From positions 124,001-188,000 of the forward strand of contig NZ_RQIT01000001.1 of assembly GCF_003837805.1 (NCBI RefSeq): a stretch of DNA of 64,000 nucleotides, given 5' to 3'. Below are positions 45,396-53,948 of this stretch, in pieces (position 1 is the first letter of the stretch; every line of letters begins with the position of its first letter). The translations under genes and the position numbers were made by a program. Source of the DNA: Bradyrhizobium sp. RP6 (GTDB taxonomy: Bacteria > Pseudomonadota > Alphaproteobacteria > Rhizobiales > Xanthobacteraceae). The notes beneath the pieces are model-generated. The model made no database searches and was not told the DNA's origin. It saw only the letters and a program-made list of their open reading frames with translations.

Positions 45396-46038
45396 GGTCG
45401 CCCCGGTATCCGCATCTGTCGTAGATCCAGGCCCATGTTTCCGGACCGTGGAAGCTCAGGCAGGTGAGCTGCCAGTAAAGCAGATTGGCCTTCTCGCGCT
45501 CGTTGCGGAAGGACTCGACCATCAGATATTTCGAGGCGCCGCGTCCGACGCGCTCGATCTCGGGCACGGCGCGGAACACGTCCTCGAGCGGAAGATTGTG
45601 CAGCACGCCGAGCGACACCACGAGATCGAAGCTGTGATCGGGATAGGGGAGCTCGACGGCGCTGCCGACAGTCAACAGCGGCCGCACCTCTTCCTTGGCA
45701 TTGGCGATGCCGTAGTCGGAGATGTCAATGCCGGCTATTCTGAGGTCGGGGACGAGCTGGGTGAACTCGTAGAGCAGGTAGCCCTTGCCGCAGCCGACGT
45801 CGAGAACGCTCATGCCGGGCTTGATGCCGTAGCGATCGATGAGGGTCTGGGCCAGCGGCCGCCACCGACCGTCATAGCGATAGCCGCCATAGCCGTAGCG
45901 CCGGTCGCCATCCCAGTAGTCGCGTCCCCATTGCCGCGCGACGGTGGCGGATTCCGCCTTGTCATGCTCGACCACGCGCTGGACGTAGTTCCGCCTTGTC
46001 GATGCGTGCATCGGCTGGAGCAGGTTGATCGCGGTCAT
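45373..46038 (-). CDS. SAM-dependent methyltransferase (class I, small)
   Basis: A 221-residue enzyme with a compact core: GMSVLDVGCGKGYLLYEF (motif I, near residue 75), RIAGIDISDYGIANAKEEV, and LVVSLGVLHNLPLEDVF. The N-terminus is GYGGYRYDGRW, Tyr/Gly-rich. It is probably an O- or N-methyltransferase for a glycan building block. ATG 46,038 starts MTAINLLQPMHAS; a longer frame overlaps the upstream gene. Its product is the fourth methyltransferase-like protein in the cluster. Confidence 0.88.
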   Translation of the reverse strand: MTAINLLQPMHASTRRNYVQRVVEHDKAESATVARQWGRDYWDGDRRYGYGGYRYDGRWRPLAQTLIDRYGIKPGMSVLDVGCGKGYLLYEFTQLVPDLRIAGIDISDYGIANAKEEVRPLLTVGSAVELPYPDHSFDLVVSLGVLHNLPLEDVFRAVPEIERVGRGASKYLMVESFRNEREKANLLYWQLTCLSFHGPETWAWIYDRCGYRGDHGFIFFE

Positions 46039-46063
46039 GGGGGCCAACCGATCCGCGGCATCG

Positions 46064-46456
46064 TCAAAGGATCGTCGCGAACTTATTGACGAGCAGAATG
46101 TCCTCGACGGCCTGGATGTCTTTCTGCGACGAGAGCGTGATCTCCTCGACTGCTGCGTGGAGGTCGCAGCCCTCGCGCAGCACGCGGTCATAGATCTGCC
46201 GCCGCCGTGCCTCGTCGGGCGGCAGCATGAAAATGCTGTAGAGAATCAGACCACGCAGCCGCGGCAGCTCGTCCAGGATGTCCTCGAGCACCATGTAGCT
46301 GCCGGGCATGGTGTGCTCGGCGGCGCTCAACAGATAGTGCAGGTTCTTGCGCCGCGCATAGTCGCGGATCACGATGTTCTGGACGTGCTGCGGGGTGCGG
46401 CTGCCGTTCAGCGGCCTGGCGCCGATATAGCCGCGATGGCCGGTTCTCTCAGCCAT
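46064..46456 (-). CDS. Sporadic carbohydrate cluster protein, LIC12192 family
   Basis: A 130-residue protein that closely follows the TIGR04323-type pattern as I remember it: GYIGARPLNGSRTPQHVQN near residue 9, then IRDYARRKNLHYLLSAAEHTMPG, LILYSIFMLPPDEARR, and LHAAVEEITLSSQKDIQAVEDI. It is a rare family found scattered in surface-sugar clusters of Leptospira and others, with no known reaction. It overlaps its partner oxygenase (46,449) by 8 bp. Both are best read as one functional unit. Confidence 0.82.
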   Translation of the reverse strand: MAERTGHRGYIGARPLNGSRTPQHVQNIVIRDYARRKNLHYLLSAAEHTMPGSYMVLEDILDELPRLRGLILYSIFMLPPDEARRRQIYDRVLREGCDLHAAVEEITLSSQKDIQAVEDILLVNKFATIL

Positions 46457-47255
46457 GGAAGCCTCCCGGCAGCTTGTACTGCATGCCGACCCGCGTCGCC
46501 GGCCGCAGCAGAATCGGCTCGAAGAACTCGCCGAAGCGCTTGTCCGCGTAGGGCGACATGATGCTCTTGAAGCGGCAGTTCATGCTCCAGCGAGTTCCGG
46601 CTTCCTCGTTGACGCGATTGCCGTGCATCAGGGTCTGGTTGAACAGCATCACGTGACCGTAGGGGATCTCGATGAAGGTCGCGTGCGGCTTGATGGTCTT
46701 GTACAGCTCTTCGGCGCTGCGTAAGGCCGCCATGCGGTCCTGCATCTCACCGTTGAGGGACGGCGGCAGCAGATACATCGATTTGGTGCGGCGGACATCG
46801 ACCAGCGGCACCCACACCACGACTTCGAACGGCGAGTCGCCCGACCATACGTCGGAGTGAGTTGCGAGCAGCGACGAGCTGTCTCCGGGGAGCTGGATGC
46901 TGAGATTGACGCGGCGCTGCATGCAGAGTTCGTTGCCGACGATGGTCTCGATCGTCGAGCGCGCCAGGCGGAAATAGGTCGGGCGGAACCAGGGCTCGGC
47001 GTTGAGGCCGTTGAAGACGTGCAGCCGCAGGCCGTTGAGATCATCCACGGTCACCCGCGTGTGGATCGTGTCCAGCATCGCGTAGGGATCGTTGCTGTGC
47101 GGCAGCTTCAGATAGTCCGCCGCGAGCTCGGCGGCACGACGCTGGATCCGGTCGAGCCCGGTCCGATCGTCGGCCGGGGTAGTGACGAAGCCATCGTCGA
47201 TGAAGCGCTGCGCCAGCGCCTGCTCGTCAGCGTGCAGGAAGTCCGTGTCCGTCAT
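46449..47255 (-). CDS. Sporadic carbohydrate cluster 2OG-Fe(II) oxygenase (phytanoyl-CoA dioxygenase-like)
   Basis: A 268-residue non-heme iron oxygenase. The H-x-D pair lies in LATHSDVWSGDSPFEVVVWVP near residue 135. The distal His and the 2-oxoglutarate Arg lie in MHGNRVNEEAGTRWSMNCRF near residue 225. It should use 2-oxoglutarate and oxygen to hydroxylate or oxidise a sugar intermediate. It overlaps the LIC12192-type gene and is coupled (4-bp ATGA) to the upstream aminotransferase gene. ATG 47,255 was chosen; the longer frame to 47,681 lies inside that aminotransferase. Confidence 0.85.
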   Translation of the reverse strand: MTDTDFLHADEQALAQRFIDDGFVTTPADDRTGLDRIQRRAAELAADYLKLPHSNDPYAMLDTIHTRVTVDDLNGLRLHVFNGLNAEPWFRPTYFRLARSTIETIVGNELCMQRRVNLSIQLPGDSSSLLATHSDVWSGDSPFEVVVWVPLVDVRRTKSMYLLPPSLNGEMQDRMAALRSAEELYKTIKPHATFIEIPYGHVMLFNQTLMHGNRVNEEAGTRWSMNCRFKSIMSPYADKRFGEFFEPILLRPATRVGMQYKLPGGFHG

Positions 47256-48370
47256 GCAAAATACTCCCGGGCGGTCGCGCAAATATAGCTGATGTCGGCG
47301 ACCGACAGGAACTGGTTGATGGGAAGCGTGAGGATCTGGTCCGCCTGCCGTTCCGTCACCGGGAACGCCCCGCGGCCATGACCCAGATGCGCCGCTGCCG
47401 GCTGCAGGTGGATCGGGACCGGATAGTGGATCGCGGTCTCGATGCCCTTGTCGGCAAGATACTTCTGAAAATCGTTGCGACGGTCGGTCTGCACGACGAA
47501 GGTGTGGAAGGTGTTGAACTCGACGTTGCGGCAGGGCGGAATGAACAGGGGCAGGCCGGCGAGCTCGGCGCGATATTGGGCGGCGTTGCGCCGCCGGCGT
47601 TCGATCACCGAAGGCAGGTGGCGCAGCCGAATGCGCAGCACCTCGGCCTGAAGCGTGTCGAGCCGGGACACGATCCCCCATTCCTGGACGTCGCTGCGGT
47701 TGATGAGGCCGTGATTGCGCAGCCGGCGGACTCGCGCGGCGAGATCGGCGTCGGCGGTGACGAGGAAACCGGCATCGCCCGCGGCGTTGAGATTCTTCAA
47801 GGGGTGGGCGGAGAAGCAGCCGAACGTGCCGATGGTGCCACTCATCCGGCCGTCATAGGTCGAGCCGATCGCCTGGGCGCTGTCCTCGATCACGGCGAGC
47901 GCGTGCTTGTTCGCGATCGCCATCAGCGGGGTCATGTCGGCCATGCGCCCGGTCAGATGCACCGGCATGATTGCCTTGGTGCGCGAAGTGACGGCAGCCT
48001 CGACCGCGGCAGGATCGATGTTCTGGTCCGGCAGCACGTCCGCAAACACCGGCGCGGCGCCGACCGCGATGATCGCGGCGGTCGATGCCACGAACGAATT
48101 CGGCGGGGTGATGACCTCGTCGCCGGGGCCGATGTTGAGCGCCCGCATGGCGAGGATCAGCGCGTCGGTGCCGGAATTCAGCGTCACGACATGCGGCGAG
48201 CCTAGATAGGCGGACAATTCCTCCTCGAGCTTTGCAACCGCAGCCCCGCCGATGAAATCGCCGCGCTGGAACACGCCCTCCACCGCCTGCATGATCTCGC
48301 CGCGCTCTTCCTCGAATTGCGCGGGAAGATTGACGTAACCGATGCGCCGGCGGGCGGTGTCAGCGTCCAT
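47252..48370 (-). CDS. DegT/DnrJ/EryC1 aminotransferase (first of two)
   Basis: A 372-residue PLP enzyme of the sugar aminotransferase type. It shows the substrate/PLP segments VVTLNSGTDALILAMRAL, VIEDSAQAIGSTYDGR and the Schiff-base Lys in FSAHPLKNLNAAGDAGFLV near residue 187. It transfers an amino group to a keto sugar nucleotide. It overlaps the next paralogue (48,360) by 11 bp and is coupled to the oxygenase gene. It shares motifs but differs in detail from its neighbour, so each may act at a different carbon. Confidence 0.92.
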   Translation of the reverse strand: MDADTARRRIGYVNLPAQFEEERGEIMQAVEGVFQRGDFIGGAAVAKLEEELSAYLGSPHVVTLNSGTDALILAMRALNIGPGDEVITPPNSFVASTAAIIAVGAAPVFADVLPDQNIDPAAVEAAVTSRTKAIMPVHLTGRMADMTPLMAIANKHALAVIEDSAQAIGSTYDGRMSGTIGTFGCFSAHPLKNLNAAGDAGFLVTADADLAARVRRLRNHGLINRSDVQEWGIVSRLDTLQAEVLRIRLRHLPSVIERRRRNAAQYRAELAGLPLFIPPCRNVEFNTFHTFVVQTDRRNDFQKYLADKGIETAIHYPVPIHLQPAAAHLGHGRGAFPVTERQADQILTLPINQFLSVADISYICATAREYFA

Positions 48371-49466
48371 GGCAGAACTTCCGGACGGTCTCGATGACGC
48401 GGTCCTGCTGGGCGCGCGTCAGATGCTGGTCCACCGGGAAGCTGATGACTTCCTTCGCGTGGCGGTCGGTGACCGGGAAGGTGCCGGGCGCGTAGCCGAG
48501 ATGCTTGAGGCCTTCTTGCTGATACAGCGGGATCGGATAGTGGATCTTGGCCTCGATGCCGTTGTCCAGGCAGTATTTGTAGAGCTCGTCGCGTCGTTCG
48601 GCGAACACCATGTAGAGATGGTAGACGTGCTTCACGTTGGGCCGGCGCGGCGGGATGCGAAGGCCGGGCAGGCCGGCAAGCCCCGCATCGTAATAGGCCG
48701 CATTTTCGATTCTGCGGCGCGTGATTTCGCTGGTCTGACCGATCAGCCAGTTGCCGACCACGGCCTGTAGGGAATCGAGCCGCGAGTTGCAGCCGAGGAT
48801 CGAGATCTCGTCGCGGTTCTTCATGCCGTGGTTGCGGATCAGCCGGAGCTTCTCGTTCATGCCGTCGTCATTGGTGACGACGATGCCGGCATCGCCCCAG
48901 ACGTTGAGGTTCTTGAGCGGATGCAGGGAGAAGCCGGCGGCGATGCCGTGGGTGCCGGAGCGCTTTCCCGCGAACTCCGACAGGATGCCCTGGCAGGCAT
49001 CCTCGACCACGGGGATGTTGTGGCGCTGGGCGATCGCCATCAGCTTGCCCATGTCGGTGACCTCGCCGGTCAGCTGGACCGGCATGATCGCCTTGGTTTT
49101 CTTGGTGATCGCGGCTTCGACGTAGTCGACGTTCATGCAGAAGGAATCGTCGCAATCGACCAGCACGGGCGTCGCGCCGGTCTCCGCGATCGCGCCGACC
49201 GTGGCGATGAACGTGTTGGCCGCGGTGATGACCTCGTCGCCATGGCCGATGCCGAGTGCCTTGAGCGGCAGCTTGAGCGCGTCGGTGCCCGATCCAACGC
49301 CGATGGCGTGACGCACGCCGATCAGCTCGGCAAAGCGCTTCTCGAATTCGGCGACGGGCTTGCCAAGGGTGAAGTCGCCGGTCGCCACCAGCCGGCCGAT
49401 CTCGGCCAGGATCGGAGCGGGGTCGGCGAATTGCTCGAGTAGATATGAATATCGAACGTCGTACAT
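48360..49466 (-). CDS. DegT/DnrJ/EryC1 aminotransferase (second of two)
   Basis: A 368-residue PLP enzyme, paralogous to the 47,252 product: AIGVGSGTDALKLPLKALGIG, VVEDACQGILSEFAGKRSG and the lysine in FSLHPLKNLNVWGDAGIVV near residue 190. Two adjacent sugar aminotransferases suggest a diamino sugar, or two alternative amino sugars (inference). It ends at 48,360, overlapping its neighbour, and starts 8 bp after the transketolase subunit ends at 49,475. Confidence 0.92.
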   Translation of the reverse strand: MYDVRYSYLLEQFADPAPILAEIGRLVATGDFTLGKPVAEFEKRFAELIGVRHAIGVGSGTDALKLPLKALGIGHGDEVITAANTFIATVGAIAETGATPVLVDCDDSFCMNVDYVEAAITKKTKAIMPVQLTGEVTDMGKLMAIAQRHNIPVVEDACQGILSEFAGKRSGTHGIAAGFSLHPLKNLNVWGDAGIVVTNDDGMNEKLRLIRNHGMKNRDEISILGCNSRLDSLQAVVGNWLIGQTSEITRRRIENAAYYDAGLAGLPGLRIPPRRPNVKHVYHLYMVFAERRDELYKYCLDNGIEAKIHYPIPLYQQEGLKHLGYAPGTFPVTDRHAKEVISFPVDQHLTRAQQDRVIETVRKFCHGR

Positions 49467-49474
49467 GTGACCCG

Positions 49475-50434
49475 TCAGGTGGAATGAAGTTGAGGAGAGG
49501 AGGTGTGCGAGGCGGCGAGCGCATGCTCGATCGAGGTCGCGATGGCGCCAGCGGAAAGGCCATGCTTCTTCAACAGCGAGTCCTGCGAGCCGTAATTGTG
49601 CATGAAGCGGTCCGGCAGCGACAGACGCAGCATCGCAGGGAGGCCGGAGCCGAGCTTGTCGATCAACGCCTCTGCGACCGCGCTGCCGAGACCGCCGGAG
49701 GGCACGTGCTCCTCCAGCGTCGTCACGAGTCTGGTGCCGCGGACCGCCTGCAGCAGCGCCGCGGTGTCGAGCGGTTTCACGGTGTGCATGTGCAGGATGC
49801 CGGCGCGAATGCCTTGCGCGGCCAGCAGGTCGGCCGCAGCGAGGGCGCGCTGGAGCATGATGCCGGTGGTCACCATGAGCACCTCGCCCGGCGGCCGCAT
49901 CAGGATGGCCTTGCCGATCTCAAAGCCGTGCTCGGCCTTGGAGACGATGGCGTCGCCCCCCTTTCCGAGCCGGATGTAGATCGGACCTTTCCAGTCGGGC
50001 GTCTGCTCCATCATGCGCGCCGCCTCGTCGGCGTCGCACGGGCAGATCACCGTCATGTTCGGCAGCGCCCGCATGATGGCGATGTCTTCGATCGCCTGGT
50101 GAGTGGGCCCGAGCGGCGCGTAGACGAGTCCGCCGCCATTGGCGATCAGCCGCACCGGCAGATTGTGCAGGCAGAGGTCGACGGCTACCTGTTCGTAGCA
50201 GCGCCGGGTGAGAAAGGTCGCGATGGTGTTGACGTAGGGCACGAAGCCCTCCATCGCGAGACCGGCCGACATGCCGATGATGTGCGCTTCCGAGATACCC
50301 TCGATCAGATGGCGCTTGGGAAACTCCTTGCTCATCGCGCGCAAGGTGCCCGCGCCGGGATCGGAGCCGATGTAAAGCACACGCTCGTCGCGCGCGGCGA
50401 GCTTGTGGACCATGTTCATGGCGGTGTTGCGCAT
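49475..50434 (-). CDS. Transketolase, C-terminal (pyrimidine-binding) subunit
   Basis: A 319-residue separate subunit that carries the pyrimidine-binding and C-terminal domains. It shows HLIEGISEAHIIGMSAGLAMEG near residue 42 (with the catalytic Glu of transketolase), LVYAPLGPTHQAIEDIAIMRALP, and a C-terminal regulatory-type domain with GILHMHTVKPLD. It needs the TPP-binding subunit at 50,445, which is 10 bp upstream. Two-subunit transketolases in glycan clusters form or cleave a C-C bond of a sugar, which suggests a branched or lengthened sugar. Confidence 0.9.
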   Translation of the reverse strand: MRNTAMNMVHKLAARDERVLYIGSDPGAGTLRAMSKEFPKRHLIEGISEAHIIGMSAGLAMEGFVPYVNTIATFLTRRCYEQVAVDLCLHNLPVRLIANGGGLVYAPLGPTHQAIEDIAIMRALPNMTVICPCDADEAARMMEQTPDWKGPIYIRLGKGGDAIVSKAEHGFEIGKAILMRPPGEVLMVTTGIMLQRALAAADLLAAQGIRAGILHMHTVKPLDTAALLQAVRGTRLVTTLEEHVPSGGLGSAVAEALIDKLGSGLPAMLRLSLPDRFMHNYGSQDSLLKKHGLSAGAIATSIEHALAASHTSSPQLHST

Positions 50435-50444
50435 GGGGAGCCGA

Positions 50445-51293
50445 TCAAAAATCGCCGACGGCGACGCGGATGGCGTCGAGCTCGCTATCGGTCAGCTTGT
50501 TCTTGTGATGCCAATCGGCGTTGGATTCCGCAGCCGGCAGACCCTTGCCCTTGACGGTATGGCAGATGATCGCGGTAGGTTTGCCCGGAACGGCCGGGAC
50601 CTGCTTCAGGACGGTGCGCAGGGCACCGACGTCGTGGCCGTTGAGCTCCTGCACGGCAAAGCCGAAGCTGCGCCATTTGTCCGCAAGCGGCTCCAGCGGC
50701 AGGACGTAGTCGGTCGGCCCGTAGCTCTGGAGCTTGTTGTAGTCGATCAGCGCGATCAGGTTGTCGAGCCCGTGCTTGGCCGCGCCCATGGCGGCTTCCC
50801 ACACCGATCCTTCGTTGATCTCGCCGTCGCCGAGCAGCACGAAGGTCCGGTAGCTGCGCTCGCGCATGCGCGCGGCAAGCGCGAGGCCGACACCGATCGA
50901 CAGGCCATGGCCGAGCGCGCCGGTCGAGGCCTCGACCCCCGGCACCATGCCGTATTCGGGATGTCCGCCCAGGATGCTGTCGGTGCCGCAGAAGCCGTCC
51001 AGCTCCGACAGAGGGAAGAAGCCGCGATCGGCCAAGAGCGCATAGAGCGCCAGACAACCATGTCCCTTGCTGAGGATCGCGCGGTCGCGATTGGGATCGC
51101 GCGGATTCTTCGGATCGATCCGCAAGACATCGTCATAGAGCACGCGAACCATCTCGATCAGCGACAGGGCCGGACCGACATGTCCGCGTCCGGCCGAGCG
51201 GACAGAACCGAGGACCAGGCGGCGCAAATAAAGGCTGCGCTCGTCCAGCGGGCAGGTGAGAGCGGCTTCAGCGTGGGGTGAGATCTGGATCAC
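50445..51293 (-). CDS. Transketolase, N-terminal (TPP/magnesium-binding) subunit
   Basis: A 282-residue subunit with the TPP-binding motif (GDGEINEGSVWEAAMGAA, near residue 148), SKGHGCLALYALLADRG, and GGHPEYGMVPGVEASTGALGHGLS. Together with the 49,475 product it makes a full transketolase. The start is uncertain: GTG 51,293 gives a 26-bp overlap with the neighbouring gene. A TTG at 51,344 would give 299 residues and a 77-bp overlap. Confidence 0.9.
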   Translation of the reverse strand: MIQISPHAEAALTCPLDERSLYLRRLVLGSVRSAGRGHVGPALSLIEMVRVLYDDVLRIDPKNPRDPNRDRAILSKGHGCLALYALLADRGFFPLSELDGFCGTDSILGGHPEYGMVPGVEASTGALGHGLSIGVGLALAARMRERSYRTFVLLGDGEINEGSVWEAAMGAAKHGLDNLIALIDYNKLQSYGPTDYVLPLEPLADKWRSFGFAVQELNGHDVGALRTVLKQVPAVPGKPTAIICHTVKGKGLPAAESNADWHHKNKLTDSELDAIRVAVGDF

Positions 51294-52305
51294 GTTGGCA
51301 AATCGTTTGATGGAGCCGGCGGGCTTTGTCGAGCTGGCCGGCAAGGCGGACCGTCAGATCGCCACCTTGCGCAGCCAGAGCGCGCCGGGAGCGGCTTTCC
51401 GGCAAATAGGCATTCAGGACAATCAGGCACCAAATCGCCCCGAACACAGGATACAGTACGTCACGGCGGATCGCAAACGCGTCATCCCCAGCTTCGAAGG
51501 CGTGCGAAAGCCGTCCGATCAATCGGTTCGCGCCGGCCTCGGGCAGATCGCTGCCGGGATGGATCGCGGTGTCGGACACGAGCTTGACCGGATCGTCCCA
51601 GCCGAAATATTCGAAGTCGATAAATCGCAGTCTGCCGTCGTCGGCGCGCAGCGCGTTGTGCAGCCCGAAATCCGACGGGCTCAATGCGCGATGGGCTGGT
51701 GCGAGGTCCGCCGCGGGATCCAGGCCCAGTTCCGCATAGCGTCGACGGAGCTGCCGGATCGCGATGGCGGTGCTGGGAACCAGGCTGCCGTCCATGAACG
51801 CGCGCAGGTCCGGATGGTCATGCGATGCGCGACGTAGTCCGTCAAGGCGCTGCTCGTACTGCGCGATGGCTTCCTCGGGCGAAAAGATGCTGGCTGATGC
51901 GTTCCGCAAATTCCGCGCGCCGCCCGCGTTGCGCAGCTTTTGCAACTCGATCAGGAAATCGGCCAGCTGGTCGGCATCATCGTCCCGGGGATGCAGGACC
52001 GCCGCATCACCGTCGAACCATTGATACAACGCGCAGAACGCAGCCGGATCTTTCGCGATCGGCCGCGGCGTCGAGATGATGCCGTGGTGCGACAGAAACG
52101 AGAGCGCGTCGTATTCCTGTCCCAGGCGATCACGTCCATCGGACGGATAGTGCTTGAGAGCGAGGGGCGGTCCGTCCGCCATCTCCAGCCGAAACACCCG
52201 GTTGTTGCCGCCGGACCGCGCCGGCTGGGCGGACGCGACCCGCGCGCCAGAGAGGCGGCTGCCGATCGAGACCGCGTCCTGAACGCTGATGTCCGGCTCG
52301 CTCAT
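51268..52305 (-). CDS. APH/choline kinase-like phosphotransferase
   Basis: A 345-residue kinase-like protein. The C-terminal half has the family's metal site (LRFIDFEYFGWDDPVKLVSD, near residue 222) and a catalytic-loop equivalent (HRALSPSDFGLHNALR), in which SPSDFGLHN replaces the normal HxDxxxxN, so His is not kept. The N lobe shows ALKHYPSDGRDRLGQEYDALSFL. It may phosphorylate a sugar or alcohol in this cluster. It overlaps the HAD gene by 4 bp (ATGA). Confidence 0.8.
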   Translation of the reverse strand: MSEPDISVQDAVSIGSRLSGARVASAQPARSGGNNRVFRLEMADGPPLALKHYPSDGRDRLGQEYDALSFLSHHGIISTPRPIAKDPAAFCALYQWFDGDAAVLHPRDDDADQLADFLIELQKLRNAGGARNLRNASASIFSPEEAIAQYEQRLDGLRRASHDHPDLRAFMDGSLVPSTAIAIRQLRRRYAELGLDPAADLAPAHRALSPSDFGLHNALRADDGRLRFIDFEYFGWDDPVKLVSDTAIHPGSDLPEAGANRLIGRLSHAFEAGDDAFAIRRDVLYPVFGAIWCLIVLNAYLPESRSRRALAAQGGDLTVRLAGQLDKARRLHQTICQRDPDLTPR

Positions 52306-52922
52306 TGCGCGAACACTCCGCGGTGGATATCGGCCCAGGTCGCAATCGGCTCGCAATGATCAGGATGGGGAGGCCGCGACTGCGTGAACAGGATCGATCG
52401 CGTCGTCTTCGGAAAATGCGGCTGCTCGAAGACATCGACGAGATCGTCAATGAAGATGTCGAGCTGCAGGCTCGCAAGCCGCTCGACCTTGGCCGCCAGC
52501 GTGTCCTCGAAGTAGATATTGCCTATGGCCAGCGCCGCACCGGCGGCGTCGATGAGACCCGCATCCCTCAACCAGCCGCGCGCGGCTTCGCGTAAGTCGA
52601 CACGGTTGGGATCCTGATGGCCGAACTGCGTCTTGTGGCTGACGATATAGACGCTCGCGCCGGCCTTGCGACACGTTGCGAGAAACTGGCGGACTCCAGG
52701 ATAGATCTCGGCGCCGCCAATTCCCTTGCCATAGACGAAGCCTTGCAGTCCTTGCCAGGCAAGCTCGCCGTCCGCGCGGGACCGCAGATAATCCCGCACC
52801 TCGGTCTTCAGCCCGTCCCAGCCCTCCGGCACCAGCCCACGCTGCCGCGCGACGGCGGCAAAGACCTTGTCGTAGCAGATGATCGTGTTGTCGAAGTCGA
52901 TGCCGATCCGCACGCCGCTCAC
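52302..52922 (-). CDS. HAD-superfamily phosphatase
   Basis: A 206-residue HAD-like enzyme. DFDNTIICYDKVF holds the nucleophile and acid (DxDxT at residues 9 to 13), VYIVSHKT is motif II and IFIDDLVDVFEQP motif IV. It likely removes phosphate from a sugar bisphosphate, the GmhB-like step of a heptose route, though GmhB itself has other signatures. It is coupled to both neighbours by 4-bp overlaps. Substrate is inferred from context. Confidence 0.82.
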   Translation of the reverse strand: MSGVRIGIDFDNTIICYDKVFAAVARQRGLVPEGWDGLKTEVRDYLRSRADGELAWQGLQGFVYGKGIGGAEIYPGVRQFLATCRKAGASVYIVSHKTQFGHQDPNRVDLREAARGWLRDAGLIDAAGAALAIGNIYFEDTLAAKVERLASLQLDIFIDDLVDVFEQPHFPKTTRSILFTQSRPPHPDHCEPIATWADIHRGVFAQ

Positions 52923-53920
52923 TTCAGGCTGATGTTCTGCATCATCTTGATGTTGAAATACCTGGGGTCGTTGAGCGAGTTCGGCAGGCGGCCGGCCTTG
53001 AAGGCGTCGACGAGACCGGACACGGCCTGTTCGATCGTGTGCGTCGGCGCAAATCCGAGCTCGCGGCGGATCTTCTCCGAGGAGACGTGATAGGAACGGA
53101 GATCATCGGTCGGCTCGACGGCCACGTCGACATTGCTTCCGACCACCGATTTGACGATGTCGGCGATCTTCATCAGCGAGTGGTTCTCGTAGCCGATGTT
53201 ATAGGTCTTGCCGTCGATCTTCGCGTCATCCTGCTGGAGCAGGAACAGATAGGCCGCGGACATGTCCTCGATGTGCAGGTTGGGCCGCTTCTGCGTTCCG
53301 CCGAATACGCGGATGCGGCCGGTGTTGACCGCGAGATTGGTCAGGATGTTGACGACGACGTCGAGCCGCTGCCGCGGTGCGTAGCCGCAGACGGTGGCCG
53401 GGCGAACCGTGCAGGTGACGAAGCCGGATGCGGCTTCCTCGGCAAGGTCGGTCTCGCACATCGCCTTGAACCTCGAGTAGTCCGTGAGCGGCTCACAGGA
53501 CAGCTCCTCGGTCACCTCGGCCTCGTCCTTGATGCCATAGACGCTCGAGGAGGAGGCATAGATGAAGCGCTTGATGCCGGCCTTCTTCGCGGCCCGCACC
53601 ATCGGACGGAAGCAGTCGTAGTTGATGGACTTGCCGAGCGCCGGATCCAGCTCGAACGAGGGGTCGTTGGAGATGCATGCGAGGTGGATCACAGCATCAT
53701 TGCCGCGCAAGGCCTCGTTGATCGCGGCCTCGTCGCGGATGTCGCCCTTGATCAGGCGCAGATTGGGATTGTCGCGGACCCCGTTGAACACGTCCTCGCC
53801 ATACATGAACAGGTCGAGCACGGTGACCTTGTGGCCCGCCGCCAGCAATCGGGGAACCAGCACGCTGCCGACATAGCCGGCGCCGCCGGTAACCATCACG
53901 TTCCATTTCTGACCAATCAC
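52919..53920 (-). CDS. NAD-dependent epimerase/dehydratase (extended SDR)
   Basis: A 333-residue sugar-nucleotide epimerase/dehydratase. The N-terminus is VTGGAGYVGSVLVPRLL (cofactor motif). RFIYASSSSVYGIKDEAE has the Ser/Thr region, and Y-x3-K occurs as DYSRFKAMCE near residue 150. It ends with NIGYENHSLMKIADIV and SYHVSSEKIRRELGFAP. It lies in the overlapped operon between the HAD gene and the bifunctional heptose enzyme. Its substrate is likely an activated heptose or hexose. Confidence 0.92.
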   Translation of the reverse strand: MIGQKWNVMVTGGAGYVGSVLVPRLLAAGHKVTVLDLFMYGEDVFNGVRDNPNLRLIKGDIRDEAAINEALRGNDAVIHLACISNDPSFELDPALGKSINYDCFRPMVRAAKKAGIKRFIYASSSSVYGIKDEAEVTEELSCEPLTDYSRFKAMCETDLAEEAASGFVTCTVRPATVCGYAPRQRLDVVVNILTNLAVNTGRIRVFGGTQKRPNLHIEDMSAAYLFLLQQDDAKIDGKTYNIGYENHSLMKIADIVKSVVGSNVDVAVEPTDDLRSYHVSSEKIRRELGFAPTHTIEQAVSGLVDAFKAGRLPNSLNDPRYFNIKMMQNISLK

Positions 53921-53948
53921 TGTCGTTCTCCAGATTTCCCCGTTCGCG

